This document shows, one piece after another, positions 42,545 through 51,608 of a stretch of 55,848 nucleotides of DNA (within the stretch, counting starts at the first letter, position 1; the number at the start of each line of letters is the position of its first letter). Origin of the DNA: an uncultured Eubacteriales bacterium (GTDB lineage: Bacteria > Bacillota > Clostridia > Peptostreptococcales > Anaerovoracaceae); the NCBI GenBank assembly GCA_902786815.1, contig CADADV010000012.1, forward strand, positions 1 to 55,848, written 5' to 3'. The translations under genes and the position numbers were made by a program. Below the pieces are notes generated by a model, which was not told the DNA's origin, ran no database searches, and worked only from the letters and a program-made list of their open reading frames with translations.

Positions 42545-43507
42545 ATGTCAAAAGCGGAATATGATGTTCCCAAAATAAGTTTATATGCGGCGGGCGTCGC
42601 GTTCACGCTCTCGATAGGGTTTTCCTTTTTCGGGATCAAGCAGTGCGTTCCTTATGCGGATACGCTGACGATCCTCTGCTACAGATATGTTGCGGCCCTC
42701 ATCAGCGTGGTGCTGTGGATCGGCATTGCAAGGGCTCTGGGGAGATATCCGAAGCCGGAACCGGGCAGACCGAAAGGAAAACTGTACATGACGGCGGTCT
42801 TTTATATTGCCTTCATGATACTGCAGATCTTGTCGATGTTCTTCGCGACCTCCATTGAGGGCGCGATCGTCTTCGCAATGTCGCCGATCTTCGCCAAGAT
42901 CATCGGGAGGATTGTTCTGGGCGAGCGGTCCACCAGACTGCAGATGCTCTTTATCGTTATGACCGTGACCGCACTGATCGTGCTGATCGTGCTGAACGCC
43001 ACGGACATCACACTGAACGTCACGGGTCTCGTCGTAATGACGATCGCGACGATTTTCATGGGATGTCAGAATGTCTCCGCGAGATACATCCGGGGCGTCT
43101 TCCGGCCAATCGAGATCACCGCCACCATCGCGGTGGGAGGATCGATTATATTCATCGGAGCATCTATTGTCAGAGCTGCTGTGAAAGACGACTGGAACGC
43201 GCTGATCGAGCCCCTGAAGCATCCGGATTTCGTCATCTGGGTGTCATTCCTGGGCGTATTCTGCATCCTGCTCTCGGCCCAGTTCATGGCGTACATGCTG
43301 GCGCATATGGAAATCATCCAGTCAACGGTGTTCAGCAGCGCGTCGACGCTGGTGTCGATCATCGCCGGAGCGCTGATCCTGGGAGAACCGCTGCGGTGGT
43401 ATCACTTCATCTGCGGCGCAATCATTCTGGCCGGCGTCGTCGGTCTGATGCTGGCTCCGGCAAAAGCAGAAAACGCAGGCAAATCGCTTGCTGATGATAT
43501 GGAATAA
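42545..43507 (+). CDS. EamA/DMT-family transporter
   Basis: A 320-residue membrane protein with about ten hydrophobic segments. The first half has FGIKQCVPYADTLTILCYRYVAALISVVLWIGIA and the second half MAHMEIIQSTVFSSASTLVSIIAGALILGEPLRWYHFICGAIIL, the helix 9-10 signature of EamA proteins. GAGGAG precedes the ATG, which follows the mntP stop directly. The substrate is unknown. It is only a distant relative of the transporter at 13447-14322. Confidence 0.86.
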   Translation: MSKAEYDVPKISLYAAGVAFTLSIGFSFFGIKQCVPYADTLTILCYRYVAALISVVLWIGIARALGRYPKPEPGRPKGKLYMTAVFYIAFMILQILSMFFATSIEGAIVFAMSPIFAKIIGRIVLGERSTRLQMLFIVMTVTALIVLIVLNATDITLNVTGLVVMTIATIFMGCQNVSARYIRGVFRPIEITATIAVGGSIIFIGASIVRAAVKDDWNALIEPLKHPDFVIWVSFLGVFCILLSAQFMAYMLAHMEIIQSTVFSSASTLVSIIAGALILGEPLRWYHFICGAIILAGVVGLMLAPAKAENAGKSLADDME

Positions 43508-43542
43508 GAATAAGACGATATAGTTTTGTGAAGGAGGAAACC

Positions 43543-44736
43543 ATGAGAGGATCATTTACTTACTGCAATCCGACAAAACTCTACTTTGGCAAAAGCGCGC
43601 TGAAGAATCTGGCCAGTGAACTTGAGAAATACGGGCCGAAGGTGCAGCTGATCTACGGCGGCGGCTCCATTAAAAAGAACGGGGTCTACGATCAGGTCTG
43701 CGAGGCTTTGACTGCGTGCGGAAAGACGGTCATTGAAGACGGCGGCGTCATGCCGAACCCGACCGTAGAGAAACTCCGCGAGGGCGTGCAGATCGCTCGT
43801 GACAACGACGTGGATCTGCTCCTGGCGGTAGGCGGCGGCTCCTGCTGCGATTATGCAAAAGCAGTCTCCGTTTCTGTCCATGCCGATGACGATCCCTGGG
43901 AGAAATACTATGTCCGCTTCGAAGACCCGGACTGTGAAATCGTTCCGGTCGGATGCGTGCTGACCATGGCAGGGACCGGATCCGAGATGAACGGGGGTGC
44001 GGTCATCACCAACCACGAAACGAAACAGAAAATCGGACATGTCTTCGGAACAGAGGTCATGCCGAAGTTTACAGTTTTGAATCCGATGTTCACACTGAGC
44101 CTGCCGCATTACCAGATGGTGGCGGGAATCTACGATATTTTCAATCACATCTGTGAACAGTATTTCAGCGGCGCCGATGATAACGTGAGCGATTACATCA
44201 GCGAGGGACTCATGCGGTCCCTGATCCACAGCTCCCGTATCGCCAACATCGATCCGGAGGACTACGAAGCGCGCTCCAACATCATGTGGACGGCAACATG
44301 GGCGCTGAACACGCTGCTGTCCCGCGGCAAGAGCACCGACTGGATGGTCCACATGCTGGGACAGGCGGCAGGCGCGTATACGGACGCGACACACGGTATG
44401 ACGCTGGCCGCAGTTTCACTGCCGTATTACAAGTATCTGATCCGCACGGCAGGGGAGGCATGCGTCGCGAAATTCGCCCGCTTTGCCACGGAAGTATGGG
44501 GCATATCAACAGAAGGTGAAGACGGCCTGATTCGCAGCCAGGCAGAGATTGCCTTTGCAGGACTGGACGCTCTGGAAGCGTGGATGAATGAACTGGGTCT
44601 TGTGATGAGTCTCAGAGAACTCGGCGCTGACGAAGATATGATCGACGGCATCGCAGCCAGCACGATCATTCTCAAAGGCGGCTACAAAGTCCTTTCCAGG
44701 GAAGAGGTCGCTGAGATTTTGAAAGAAAGCCTGTAA
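43543..44736 (+). CDS. Iron-containing alcohol dehydrogenase, butanol dehydrogenase (BdhA/YqhD) type
   Basis: The enzyme reduces short-chain aldehydes to alcohols with NAD(P)H. The 397-residue protein starts FTYCNPTKLYFGKSAL, has the cofactor turn YGGGSIKKNGVYD and LLAVGGGSCCDYAKAVS, and the metal-site region VAGIYDIFNHICEQYFSG...ATHGMTLAAVSLPYYKYL. The ATG at 43543 follows AGGAGG by 5 bases; a GTG at 43528 is not supported. In fermenting Clostridia such enzymes dispose of reducing power or detoxify aldehydes. Confidence 0.92.
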   Translation: MRGSFTYCNPTKLYFGKSALKNLASELEKYGPKVQLIYGGGSIKKNGVYDQVCEALTACGKTVIEDGGVMPNPTVEKLREGVQIARDNDVDLLLAVGGGSCCDYAKAVSVSVHADDDPWEKYYVRFEDPDCEIVPVGCVLTMAGTGSEMNGGAVITNHETKQKIGHVFGTEVMPKFTVLNPMFTLSLPHYQMVAGIYDIFNHICEQYFSGADDNVSDYISEGLMRSLIHSSRIANIDPEDYEARSNIMWTATWALNTLLSRGKSTDWMVHMLGQAAGAYTDATHGMTLAAVSLPYYKYLIRTAGEACVAKFARFATEVWGISTEGEDGLIRSQAEIAFAGLDALEAWMNELGLVMSLRELGADEDMIDGIAASTIILKGGYKVLSREEVAEILKESL

Positions 44737-44763
44737 AAGGGGCGCTAGGAAAGGGAAAAAATT

Positions 44764-46782
44764 ATGATCAGGAAACTGGGCCTTTGTTTGTTATGCATCA
44801 TGGTAGCGGTCACCGGTATGGCTCTGCCCGCGGGGGCGGCTGTGCGGTACATGCCCGATGTGACGAAGGAAATGAGCAAAGCGTCGTACTGGGTAGACAA
44901 GGTGGGCGATCCCCAGCGGGTGCAGACAGATCTGGAGAAGATCAAGGCAATCAATCAGAAAATCTATGCCGACTCATCCATGACCAATGATCTGCGCGCA
45001 TACACAGAAAGCAAGACCTTCAACGGGGTACAACAGGTCTACAATCTGACACATGAGGAAGAGACGGTGGAGGACAGCGGATCGCTGTGGTCAGATGCGC
45101 AGTATGATTACAGTATGGGCGTACAGTACTATCAGGAGCCCGGATCTTCCGAGTGGGAGACGCTGCCGTGGGAGTGGAATCCTGACGACACAACAGCCCG
45201 GACCGCGACGAATCTCATCTACCGGCGGATGATCGAGAACGCCAAGGATCCCGCTGCGACGGAAAAGATGCATTACAAGTTCGCGATCTGCACCACCCGG
45301 ACCTGCCTGCAGGCGTTCCCGTCCCCGCAGGAATTGTATGACGATCCGAATGATCCGGATTTCAGTTACAAAACGCACACCGTGATCCGCGTCAATGAAC
45401 CGGTCGTCCTCATGACCTGTTCAGCGGACGGAAAATACTATCTCGCGATCACAGCGGGAATGCGGGGAGGATGGATTCCAACGGCGGACATCGCTGTCTG
45501 CGAAGACCGGGATGAATGGCTGGACGCCTGGTGTACAGACAACGTGCTGGTCGTTCTGGAGGACAAAATCTACACAGAAGAGTCCAACTCCACACCGCAG
45601 ACGGGCGGCCGCAAGCTGACCATGGGGACCCGCCTGAAACTGGCAGAGGAATCTGTGATCAGCGGCAGTATCGGAAACCGTACCGCCCACAACAATCATG
45701 TCGTCTGGATGCCGATCCGCAAGGCTGACGGTTCCTTTACGAAAAAACTCGCTCTTATCGGCGAGAACCGCAAAGTCAGAGAAGGATATCTGCCGGTCAC
45801 GACGGAAAACATCCTGCAGGTAGCCATGAATCAGCTGGGCGACACCTACGGATGGGGCGGCATGCTGGAATCTGAGGATTGCTCCGGATTCATGCGCACC
45901 GTCTACAGCTGCTTCGGCCTGGATCTGCCGCGCAACGTCGACCGGACAAACGGGGTCCTGAAGGCGTGGGATCTCTCAAAAATGAGTGACACAAAAAAAA
46001 CCGCATTCATCAGGACACTGCCGCCGGGTACGATCCTGGTCTTCCCGGGGCATGAGATGATGTACCTGGGATACGAAGGCGACAAGCTCTATGTCATCAG
46101 TTCCGTAAGCACGGTCATGCTGGACGGCGAGCGGACCCGCGTCCGCGGCGGGATCATCAACACACTGGATATGATGCGGCCGAGCGGGCACACATGGCTG
46201 ACGGATCTGAAAACTGCGGAAGTACCGTATCTGAGCAGCGACGATCCCGATCCGCAGCTGTCTCTGGCAAAGGCATCCGTCACCGGGATCAAGAACAAGA
46301 TCTTCACAGGGAAGGCGCTGACCCAGAAGCCGTCTGTCAGCATGGGCGGCATCACCCTCGCGGCCGGAACTGACTACAAGATCACCTACAGCAAAAACAA
46401 AAATGCCGGCACGGCCAGCTTCACGATCAAGGGAATCGGAGCTTATAAAGATACGATCAAGAAGACCTTCCGCATCGCAAAGGCCTCCAATCCTATGAAG
46501 GTCAGCGGGAAGACCGTCATGGTCAAACGCAAGACTCTGGAGGAAAAGGCCGTGACGATCAAAGCGTCGACTGCGTTCAAGGCCACCGCTGCCCAGGGCA
46601 AACGCACCTTCACGAAACAGAAGGGCAGCAAGAAACTCACCGTGAAGAAGAACGGAACGATCATCGTAAAGAAGAAAACACGCAAGGGAACCTACAAGGT
46701 GAAAGTCCGTGTGAAAGCTGCCGGAAACGCGAACTACAAGAGCAGCACCAAGACCGTCACCGTAACCGTACGTGTGAAATAA
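44764..46782 (+). CDS. Secreted NlpC/P60 peptidoglycan peptidase with the Lys-rich C-terminal module
   Basis: A 672-residue exported enzyme. The signal peptide runs to AGA at ~26. Residues ~190-340 contain two SH3-like stretches (VNEPVVLMTCSADGKYYLAITAGMRGGWIPTADIAV). The NlpC/P60 domain (~350-480) has the catalytic cysteine in SEDCSGFMRTVYSCF (Cys373) and the histidine in PGHEMMYLG (His430), so it probably cuts peptide stems of peptidoglycan. Residues ~501-672 repeat the YTGKAL-like module and Lys-rich domain of the secreted protein at 15159-18278. That tail may bind the cell envelope, which is inference. Confidence 0.9.
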   Translation: MIRKLGLCLLCIMVAVTGMALPAGAAVRYMPDVTKEMSKASYWVDKVGDPQRVQTDLEKIKAINQKIYADSSMTNDLRAYTESKTFNGVQQVYNLTHEEETVEDSGSLWSDAQYDYSMGVQYYQEPGSSEWETLPWEWNPDDTTARTATNLIYRRMIENAKDPAATEKMHYKFAICTTRTCLQAFPSPQELYDDPNDPDFSYKTHTVIRVNEPVVLMTCSADGKYYLAITAGMRGGWIPTADIAVCEDRDEWLDAWCTDNVLVVLEDKIYTEESNSTPQTGGRKLTMGTRLKLAEESVISGSIGNRTAHNNHVVWMPIRKADGSFTKKLALIGENRKVREGYLPVTTENILQVAMNQLGDTYGWGGMLESEDCSGFMRTVYSCFGLDLPRNVDRTNGVLKAWDLSKMSDTKKTAFIRTLPPGTILVFPGHEMMYLGYEGDKLYVISSVSTVMLDGERTRVRGGIINTLDMMRPSGHTWLTDLKTAEVPYLSSDDPDPQLSLAKASVTGIKNKIFTGKALTQKPSVSMGGITLAAGTDYKITYSKNKNAGTASFTIKGIGAYKDTIKKTFRIAKASNPMKVSGKTVMVKRKTLEEKAVTIKASTAFKATAAQGKRTFTKQKGSKKLTVKKNGTIIVKKKTRKGTYKVKVRVKAAGNANYKSSTKTVTVTVRVK

Positions 46783-46788
46783 GGAAAC

Positions 46789-47943
46789 ATGGTTCACAGG
46801 AAACAGTACGTCAGATATATCATGGCATTAGGGCACTTCTGCGTGGACTTCACGCAGGGGACGCTCTCGGCCGTGCTGCCGTTTCTGATCGCGTCATATC
46901 ACTACAGTTACGCGACAGCTGCGGTGCTTGTCATGGTTTCCAATCTGATCGGCTCTGTGATCCAGCCGGTCTTCGGCGTGATCGCGGACAAAGTCGACAG
47001 GCCCCATCTTGTGACGATCGGCGCGCTCCTCGCCGGAGGAGGGATGGCGGCGGTCGGATTCATCCCGAGCTTTTGGGGCCTTTGCATTGCTGTTATTGTA
47101 ACAGGCGTCGGTGTCGCAATGCTCCACCCGCAGGCGGCCAGAATGGTCAACCGCATGGCAGATGAAAGCAACAGGGGCATGAGCATGGGCATCTTTTCCT
47201 TTGGAGGCAATGCCGGATTCACCCTTGGCCCTGTCTGCGCCGCGAGCGCAGTCACGCTGCTTGGTCTGAAAGGGACGCTGACTTTCCTGATCCCTGCCTT
47301 CTTATTTGCGGCAGTCATGTGGCTGTTCTACCGGGATTACGAAGGGGAAGAGCAGATGGCGCCGCGCGAGGAGGAGGCTTCCGGACAGCCGGCTGATGAC
47401 TGGTGGGGCGCATTCATCAAACTCGGCGTTCTTATCACATGCCGCTCCATTATATTCAGTGGGATCAGTACGTTTCTGATTCTGTTCATGATCGAAGAAT
47501 TCTCGCTCAGCAAGCCGGCAGGCAGCGCGCTTTTGAGTCTGTATTACGGGATCGGGGCGATCAGCTCGCTGGTAGGGGGAAAACTCGCGGACCTGAACGG
47601 ACTGAAGCGGACGCTTGCTTTTTCCAGCTGCATTCTGGTGGCAGGGGCGGCCGTGTTCGCCTTTAGTCAGAACCTGCTGCTGGCCGCTGTGATGATTGTC
47701 ATCATGGGCCTGGGCAGCAATCTGGGCTACAGCGCCATGGTCACGCTCGGACAGCTTTATCTGCCCAATCATATCGGGCTTGCCTCCGGTGTCACACTGG
47801 GACTGTCCGTCAGCATCGGCGGGATCCTTGCTCCTGTGCTGGGAAGCATCGGAGATGTTTACGGCCTTCGGCTTGTGTTCTACATACTGGCAGGTCTTGC
47901 CGTCATCCAGACGCTGATCTCATTCGCCGTTCCGAACAGATGA
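46789..47943 (+). CDS. MFS efflux transporter, fosmidomycin-resistance (Fsr) group
   Basis: A 384-residue protein with about twelve hydrophobic segments. It begins ALGHFCVDFTQGTLSAVLPFLIASYHYSYATAAVLVM, has GVIADKVDRPHLVTIGALLAGGGMAAVGF and GVGVAMLHPQAARMVN, all typical of the Fsr group. The true substrate in this organism is not known. The ATG lies 6 bases after the previous stop, with AAGGAA as ribosome site. Confidence 0.88.
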   Translation: MVHRKQYVRYIMALGHFCVDFTQGTLSAVLPFLIASYHYSYATAAVLVMVSNLIGSVIQPVFGVIADKVDRPHLVTIGALLAGGGMAAVGFIPSFWGLCIAVIVTGVGVAMLHPQAARMVNRMADESNRGMSMGIFSFGGNAGFTLGPVCAASAVTLLGLKGTLTFLIPAFLFAAVMWLFYRDYEGEEQMAPREEEASGQPADDWWGAFIKLGVLITCRSIIFSGISTFLILFMIEEFSLSKPAGSALLSLYYGIGAISSLVGGKLADLNGLKRTLAFSSCILVAGAAVFAFSQNLLLAAVMIVIMGLGSNLGYSAMVTLGQLYLPNHIGLASGVTLGLSVSIGGILAPVLGSIGDVYGLRLVFYILAGLAVIQTLISFAVPNR

Positions 47944-48033
47944 CAGAAGGGCAGATGCACTCCCCCGATTTGCTCAGAAAAAACAGGTCAGAAAAAAACT
48001 ATTTTCCCACTACCTATCTGTCCGCAAATGTGC

Positions 48034-48039
48034 TATAAT
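48034..48039 (+). promoter_or_regulatory. -10 box of the tRNA-Ala gene
   Basis: A perfect TATAAT ends 13 bases before the first base of the tRNA. A -35 is not obvious. Confidence 0.55.
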
Positions 48040-48052
48040 GCATCTCGGACGC

Positions 48053-48128
48053 GGGGCATTAGCTCAGCTGGGAGAGCGCGTGGTTCGCAATCACGAGGTC
48101 AGGGGTTCGATCCCCCTATGCTCCACCA
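48053..48128 (+). tRNA. tRNA-Ala (anticodon CGC)
   Basis: Seventy-six bases fold as a standard cloverleaf: acceptor GGGGCAT/ATGCTCC, D stem GCTC/GAGC, anticodon stem CGTGG/TCACG with loop TTCGCAA, T arm with GGTTCGATCC, and an encoded CCA end. The anticodon CGC reads GCG (alanine), and the G3-T70 pair is the alanine identity mark. Its 3' part is the attachment site of the downstream element and was restored on integration. Confidence 0.95.
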
Positions 48129-48130
48129 TG
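48105..48130 (+). other. Attachment site, tRNA side (attL)
   Basis: This copy of the 26-bp core begins GTTCGATCCCCC and ends CTCCACCATG. It covers the T loop to the CCA end of the tRNA plus two bases. It is identical to 55702-55727. Confidence 0.93.
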
Positions 48131-48133
48131 TAC

Positions 48134-48157
48134 GGAACGTTGAATTTTCAACGTTCC
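48134..48157 (+). terminator. Terminator hairpin just inside the element, after tRNA-Ala
   Basis: GGAACGTTGAA (48134-48144) and TTCAACGTTCC (48147-48157) form a perfect 11-bp stem; TTCGTCTTTTTT follows. It is brought by the element and replaces the chromosomal terminator now at 55795-55822. Confidence 0.85.
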
Positions 48158-48200
48158 TTCGTCTTTTTTGGAATGGATTTTCAGATAGGTTACTGCATTT

Positions 48201-48262
48201 TGGTAACAGTTTTGGTAACACTTTTTGTTTTTTACGCAATTTCTTGCGACTTTTTGGTAACA
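48201..48262. repeat. Left integrase arm sites, TGGTAACA repeats
   Basis: TGGTAACA occurs at 48201-48208, 48213-48220 and 48255-48262, the last inside the 3' end of the integrase gene. The same motif occurs twice near the other end of the element (55602-55618), as expected of arm-type integrase binding sites. Confidence 0.65.
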
Positions 48263-49611
48263 CTGCCGCCTCTGAGTGCGGCAGAAATGGTTGATGGATC
48301 AGGCAGTCCGTCCCGTCTTCCGTAGTAGGATTTCATAATGACTGCCGGCGTATTTCCGGCCAGATTCGCGATCTGGGCCAGTGTAAGATCGGAATGATCT
48401 ACCATCGCAGTGATCCAGGTTTTGCGGAACACATACATGCGATGGTCGGGAAGACCTGCTTTTCTGCACATTTTTTTCATGCAGCGGTTCGCATGGCTGT
48501 AATCCACAGGATGATTATTGATAGAAAACAGATGGTCCGATTCTATGCCAAGTTCTTTCTTGACACGCTTCACTTCATCAAGGATGGCAAGAGCTTCATC
48601 CGTCAGTGGAACCACTCGTGAGATCTTGTAATTCTTCAGCCAGTTCTTAATCTTATAGACCTTCTCCCCGGTTTCCGGGTCTATCGAGTCTTCTGAATAA
48701 GCATAGAATCTTCTCACATGCAGGCCGTCTTTCATGACATCCTTGTGCTTCAGTTCAAGCAGCTCACCGATCCTCAGTCCGACTTCCCTCTCAAAGAGGA
48801 ACATCAGATATGTCAGCGGACGTTCGGTCTGCTTGTCATTCATCAGATCTCTTGCAGCGACTTCTATCTTTGCCAGTTCCTCATCTGTCAGAGTGATGAT
48901 TCCTTCCTGATTATCGTCTTCGTCCTCTTCCGAGTTTGCTGCCTTTTCCTTTGCCTTTCTGGCTTTCATTCCCTCGATCTTTGTGTTTCTGGACACGTTA
49001 TACTGCACGATATCGCGCGCGATAGCCTTGTCCAGTATCTCATTCACGATAGCCTTGACATTGTAGAAATGTCCAACCTTGCATCCTGGCTTTCCGTCGG
49101 TCCCATTGAGCAACCGCAATGCCCATGTTTTGATAATATCTACGTTCAGTTCCTTGATCGGCGTATCTACAAGCTGCTCACAAGGTTCGATGTCGTTGCG
49201 CCATTTTGATTCGATCGATATGATCGTACTTGCCTCCTGAAGCTGCTTTTTCTCCTCAAGCCAGATCGGATACAGCAATCTGATGGTTACGGTTTCGAGG
49301 ACCTTTTTCGTGCCTTCGACTCCGAAATAGTTCAGATTCAGAGCACGCTCCATGTCTTCAAGATAGGTCTTCGCAATCGCTTTCTTCTTCCCATCTGGTG
49401 TTGTGATTTTCGTACGCCATCTGCCGTCGGAGCTCTGCGTGATCGGCGCTGTATGGACTTTGCTGAACATTGCCTGCAGTTCATCCCGTTTCTTTTCTTC
49501 TTCAGTTTTTTTCGCTTTCATTATCACCTCCCTTGCCTGTGTCTCCGTAATTATACCATCTTCAACCATTCCCTGTAACTCCGGTCTTAAACTCCAATCT
49601 ATTTTTTTCAT
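48232..49611 (-). CDS. int: Tyrosine recombinase (integrase)
   Basis: The enzyme inserts and excises the element at the tRNA-Ala site. The 459-residue protein has an N-terminal arm-binding region (~50-85: SSDGRWRTKITTPDGKKKAIAKTYLED), a core-binding SAM-like domain (~115-215) and a catalytic domain (~230-459). The first catalytic arginine is in EVGLRIGELLELK and the tyrosine in MKSYYGRR. The usual HxxR box reads YVFRKTW and the usual GH reads GN, so two histidine positions are substituted. An acidic linker (NSEEDEDDNQEG) precedes the catalytic domain. The C-terminus points at the attachment site, the common orientation. Confidence 0.93.
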   Translation of the reverse strand: MKKIDWSLRPELQGMVEDGIITETQAREVIMKAKKTEEEKKRDELQAMFSKVHTAPITQSSDGRWRTKITTPDGKKKAIAKTYLEDMERALNLNYFGVEGTKKVLETVTIRLLYPIWLEEKKQLQEASTIISIESKWRNDIEPCEQLVDTPIKELNVDIIKTWALRLLNGTDGKPGCKVGHFYNVKAIVNEILDKAIARDIVQYNVSRNTKIEGMKARKAKEKAANSEEDEDDNQEGIITLTDEELAKIEVAARDLMNDKQTERPLTYLMFLFEREVGLRIGELLELKHKDVMKDGLHVRRFYAYSEDSIDPETGEKVYKIKNWLKNYKISRVVPLTDEALAILDEVKRVKKELGIESDHLFSINNHPVDYSHANRCMKKMCRKAGLPDHRMYVFRKTWITAMVDHSDLTLAQIANLAGNTPAVIMKSYYGRRDGLPDPSTISAALRGGSVTKKSQEIA

Positions 49612-49685
49612 AGCTTTCCCCTTTAAAATTCAAAACCCCTGTGAGAAATGGATTCCCACAAGGGTGTCTCGATACCGTATTCTTT

Positions 49686-51053
49686 TTATCTTGTTTCGTG
49701 CTCCTGCTTCTTTGTTTTCCGCCTCTGATCCTTGCCCCGAGCGGCGTATTCTCTGGTCACATCCTCCCGGATCTGCTCCGCCCGGTCCAGGATCTGACCG
49801 GCGGTTTTCTTATCCGTTCGAAGCGTTTTGATTTCCGCCGTCAGGCTGTCCCGCATTTGCCGAAGCCCAGTGAGCTCATCCTGGTCATGACATCTTCGCA
49901 TCCTGTTGCGGATCTTCTGCCGTTCATCGCAAAGGCTGGTGATGCGTTCATCGCATCTGTCGATCAGTGCTTTCACGTCATCTTCTGTGCTGAGATGTTC
50001 TCTGGCCAGGAGCCGTGCATGCCGGGAATATTCGTCGCATTTGCGCATCGCCGCTTTCATTTCAGGTGTCATCGGCTGATAATGATTTCGCTTCGGCCGG
50101 TAGCCGAGAAGATACAGATAGTGCAGATACAAAGCGAACAATCCTGTGATCTTCTGCTTTGGTTTCGGGCTTCGTGTATGGATCCTCTTTGGCTGAAATC
50201 TCATGCCGTTCCCATACATGAACCGGTAATAGTTTTCTCTGGTGCTGAGGTCATTTTCACAGACCCTCGCATAGATCTTCTGCGGTTCATACTCTGCGCC
50301 GAGCTGATAAAGTCTTGTAGGTCTGCCGCCATAAACAGAACAGATCACCGGGTATTTCCGGTTTGCGTCCGCCCGGATCCGGTAGCCCTTCTTCCGGAGA
50401 ACAGCCTCGAACATCTCAATATTTGTACTCGCGGAGACTGCATCATCGATTGCCCAGCGCATCAGATTGTATCTGGTTGCTTCGCCGTTTTTCTCCGCGA
50501 AATAGATCTGCCGCGGCGTTCTGCCTCCCGGTCGTTCAATCACGGACAGTTCGTGCTCCCTGCATAGTTTATCGGAAGTCTGCCGCAGCTTCCGGTAAGC
50601 AGCTTTGTTGTCATTGAACTTCTTTCCGTCAACGAAGGAGACAGAATTTACGATGAAATGATTGTGCAGATGCTCTTTATCAAGATGTGTCGCGACCAGC
50701 ACCTGATACCGGTCGCCCCAGAGCTTTTCGGCAAGTTCGACGCCGATCTGATGACACATCTGCGGCGTGACCTCGCCCGGTTTGAAGCTCTGATACGCAT
50801 GATAGGCTACATTGCCTCCGGTCTTTCCGAAAGACTCTTTAACTGCCATCATCTCTTCAAAGGCGGTGTCTGCATCGCACCGGATGCCGGTGGTCAGATA
50901 GACTTTTTCATCACCGAATCCCGTTTTTTCTCCGTTGACTGCGTAGCCGATGGAGGCTTTCAGGTCAGCATATTCTGTTTTCTCCGGATTCGAAGCATAT
51001 TCCGTGACCCGTCTCAGACTGTCCTTGATCGGCCATATCTTAGTCGTTGCCAT
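49686..51053 (-). CDS. MOBP-type relaxase
   Basis: The relaxase nicks the transfer origin and leads the strand into the recipient. The ATG at 51053 follows AAAGGAG and gives MATTKIWPIKDSLRRVTEYASNPEKT, a frequent start of Firmicutes relaxases; a start at 51089 is unlikely. The 455-residue protein has YQVLVATHLDKEHLHNHFIVNSVSF, the histidine-rich metal site, at ~115-140, followed by the family stretch YRKLRQTSDKLCREHELSVI. The C-terminal ~150 residues are a basic coiled coil. Its start overlaps mobC by 14 bases. Confidence 0.93.
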   Translation of the reverse strand: MATTKIWPIKDSLRRVTEYASNPEKTEYADLKASIGYAVNGEKTGFGDEKVYLTTGIRCDADTAFEEMMAVKESFGKTGGNVAYHAYQSFKPGEVTPQMCHQIGVELAEKLWGDRYQVLVATHLDKEHLHNHFIVNSVSFVDGKKFNDNKAAYRKLRQTSDKLCREHELSVIERPGGRTPRQIYFAEKNGEATRYNLMRWAIDDAVSASTNIEMFEAVLRKKGYRIRADANRKYPVICSVYGGRPTRLYQLGAEYEPQKIYARVCENDLSTRENYYRFMYGNGMRFQPKRIHTRSPKPKQKITGLFALYLHYLYLLGYRPKRNHYQPMTPEMKAAMRKCDEYSRHARLLAREHLSTEDDVKALIDRCDERITSLCDERQKIRNRMRRCHDQDELTGLRQMRDSLTAEIKTLRTDKKTAGQILDRAEQIREDVTREYAARGKDQRRKTKKQEHETR

Positions 51054-51402
51054 CTGATGATACTCCTTTCTGTCCTGCCTTTTTGACATCGTAGTTTGCC
51101 ATCAGAAGCAGCCAGATCCGGTTCATGATGTCTCTGAGTTCCTGCAGCTCATGGATATATTTTTCCTGCAGTGCAGCGTCTTCACTTGGCACCAGTTCGC
51201 TCAACAGCCGGCGGAATTTCCGGTCAAGACTGACCATTTCTTCATAGATTTCTCTCTTCGGAAGCTCTTTTGGCTCATGCTCCATCGCCAGTTTCCGGAG
51301 ATATTCTGATACTGTCAGGTTGCATCGTCCGGCGTTTTCGGTGATCGTTTTCTTCTCTGATTCCGTTACTCTGATGTTGATCCCTGTATTTCGTTCCCTC
51401 AT
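51040..51402 (-). CDS. MobC-like relaxosome protein
   Basis: A 120-residue helper that binds the transfer origin with the relaxase. The N-terminal ~45 residues form a ribbon-helix-helix motif (INIRVTESEKKTITENAGRCNLTVSEYLRKLAM) and the rest is a helical coil. The pairing with a relaxase gene is standard for mobilizable elements. Confidence 0.88.
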   Translation of the reverse strand: MRERNTGINIRVTESEKKTITENAGRCNLTVSEYLRKLAMEHEPKELPKREIYEEMVSLDRKFRRLLSELVPSEDAALQEKYIHELQELRDIMNRIWLLLMANYDVKKAGQKGVSSDGND

Positions 51403-51493
51403 TTTTTAACCTGCCTTTCCTGTTAATTTGTTGTGTGATCGAATCAATTTCTGCCGGAAAGTTCCCGGGGTCATAGGGGCGGGAGGCCCCAAT

Positions 51494-51536
51494 CCGGTGT
51501 ATGGCCGGGGCCGGTTTACCGGGCCGGCTACACCGG
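51494..51536. other. Nested inverted repeat upstream of mobC, candidate oriT
   Basis: CCGGTGTA (51494-51501) and TACACCGG (51529-51536) are the outer arms; GCCGG/CCGGC and CCGG/CCGG nest inside around a TTTA loop. The whole 43-base structure is very GC-rich and lies in the 206-base gap between the mob genes and the RepA-like gene, where transfer origins are usually found. A second small hairpin (GGGGCGGGAGGCCCC, 51477-51490) is close by. No nick sequence was recognised. Confidence 0.5.
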
Positions 51537-51608
51537 CGGCGATACATCGCCTATGCTCGCTACATTCGTAGACATACTTCTCACGGCAATACATTTCGTG
51601 GCCATACC

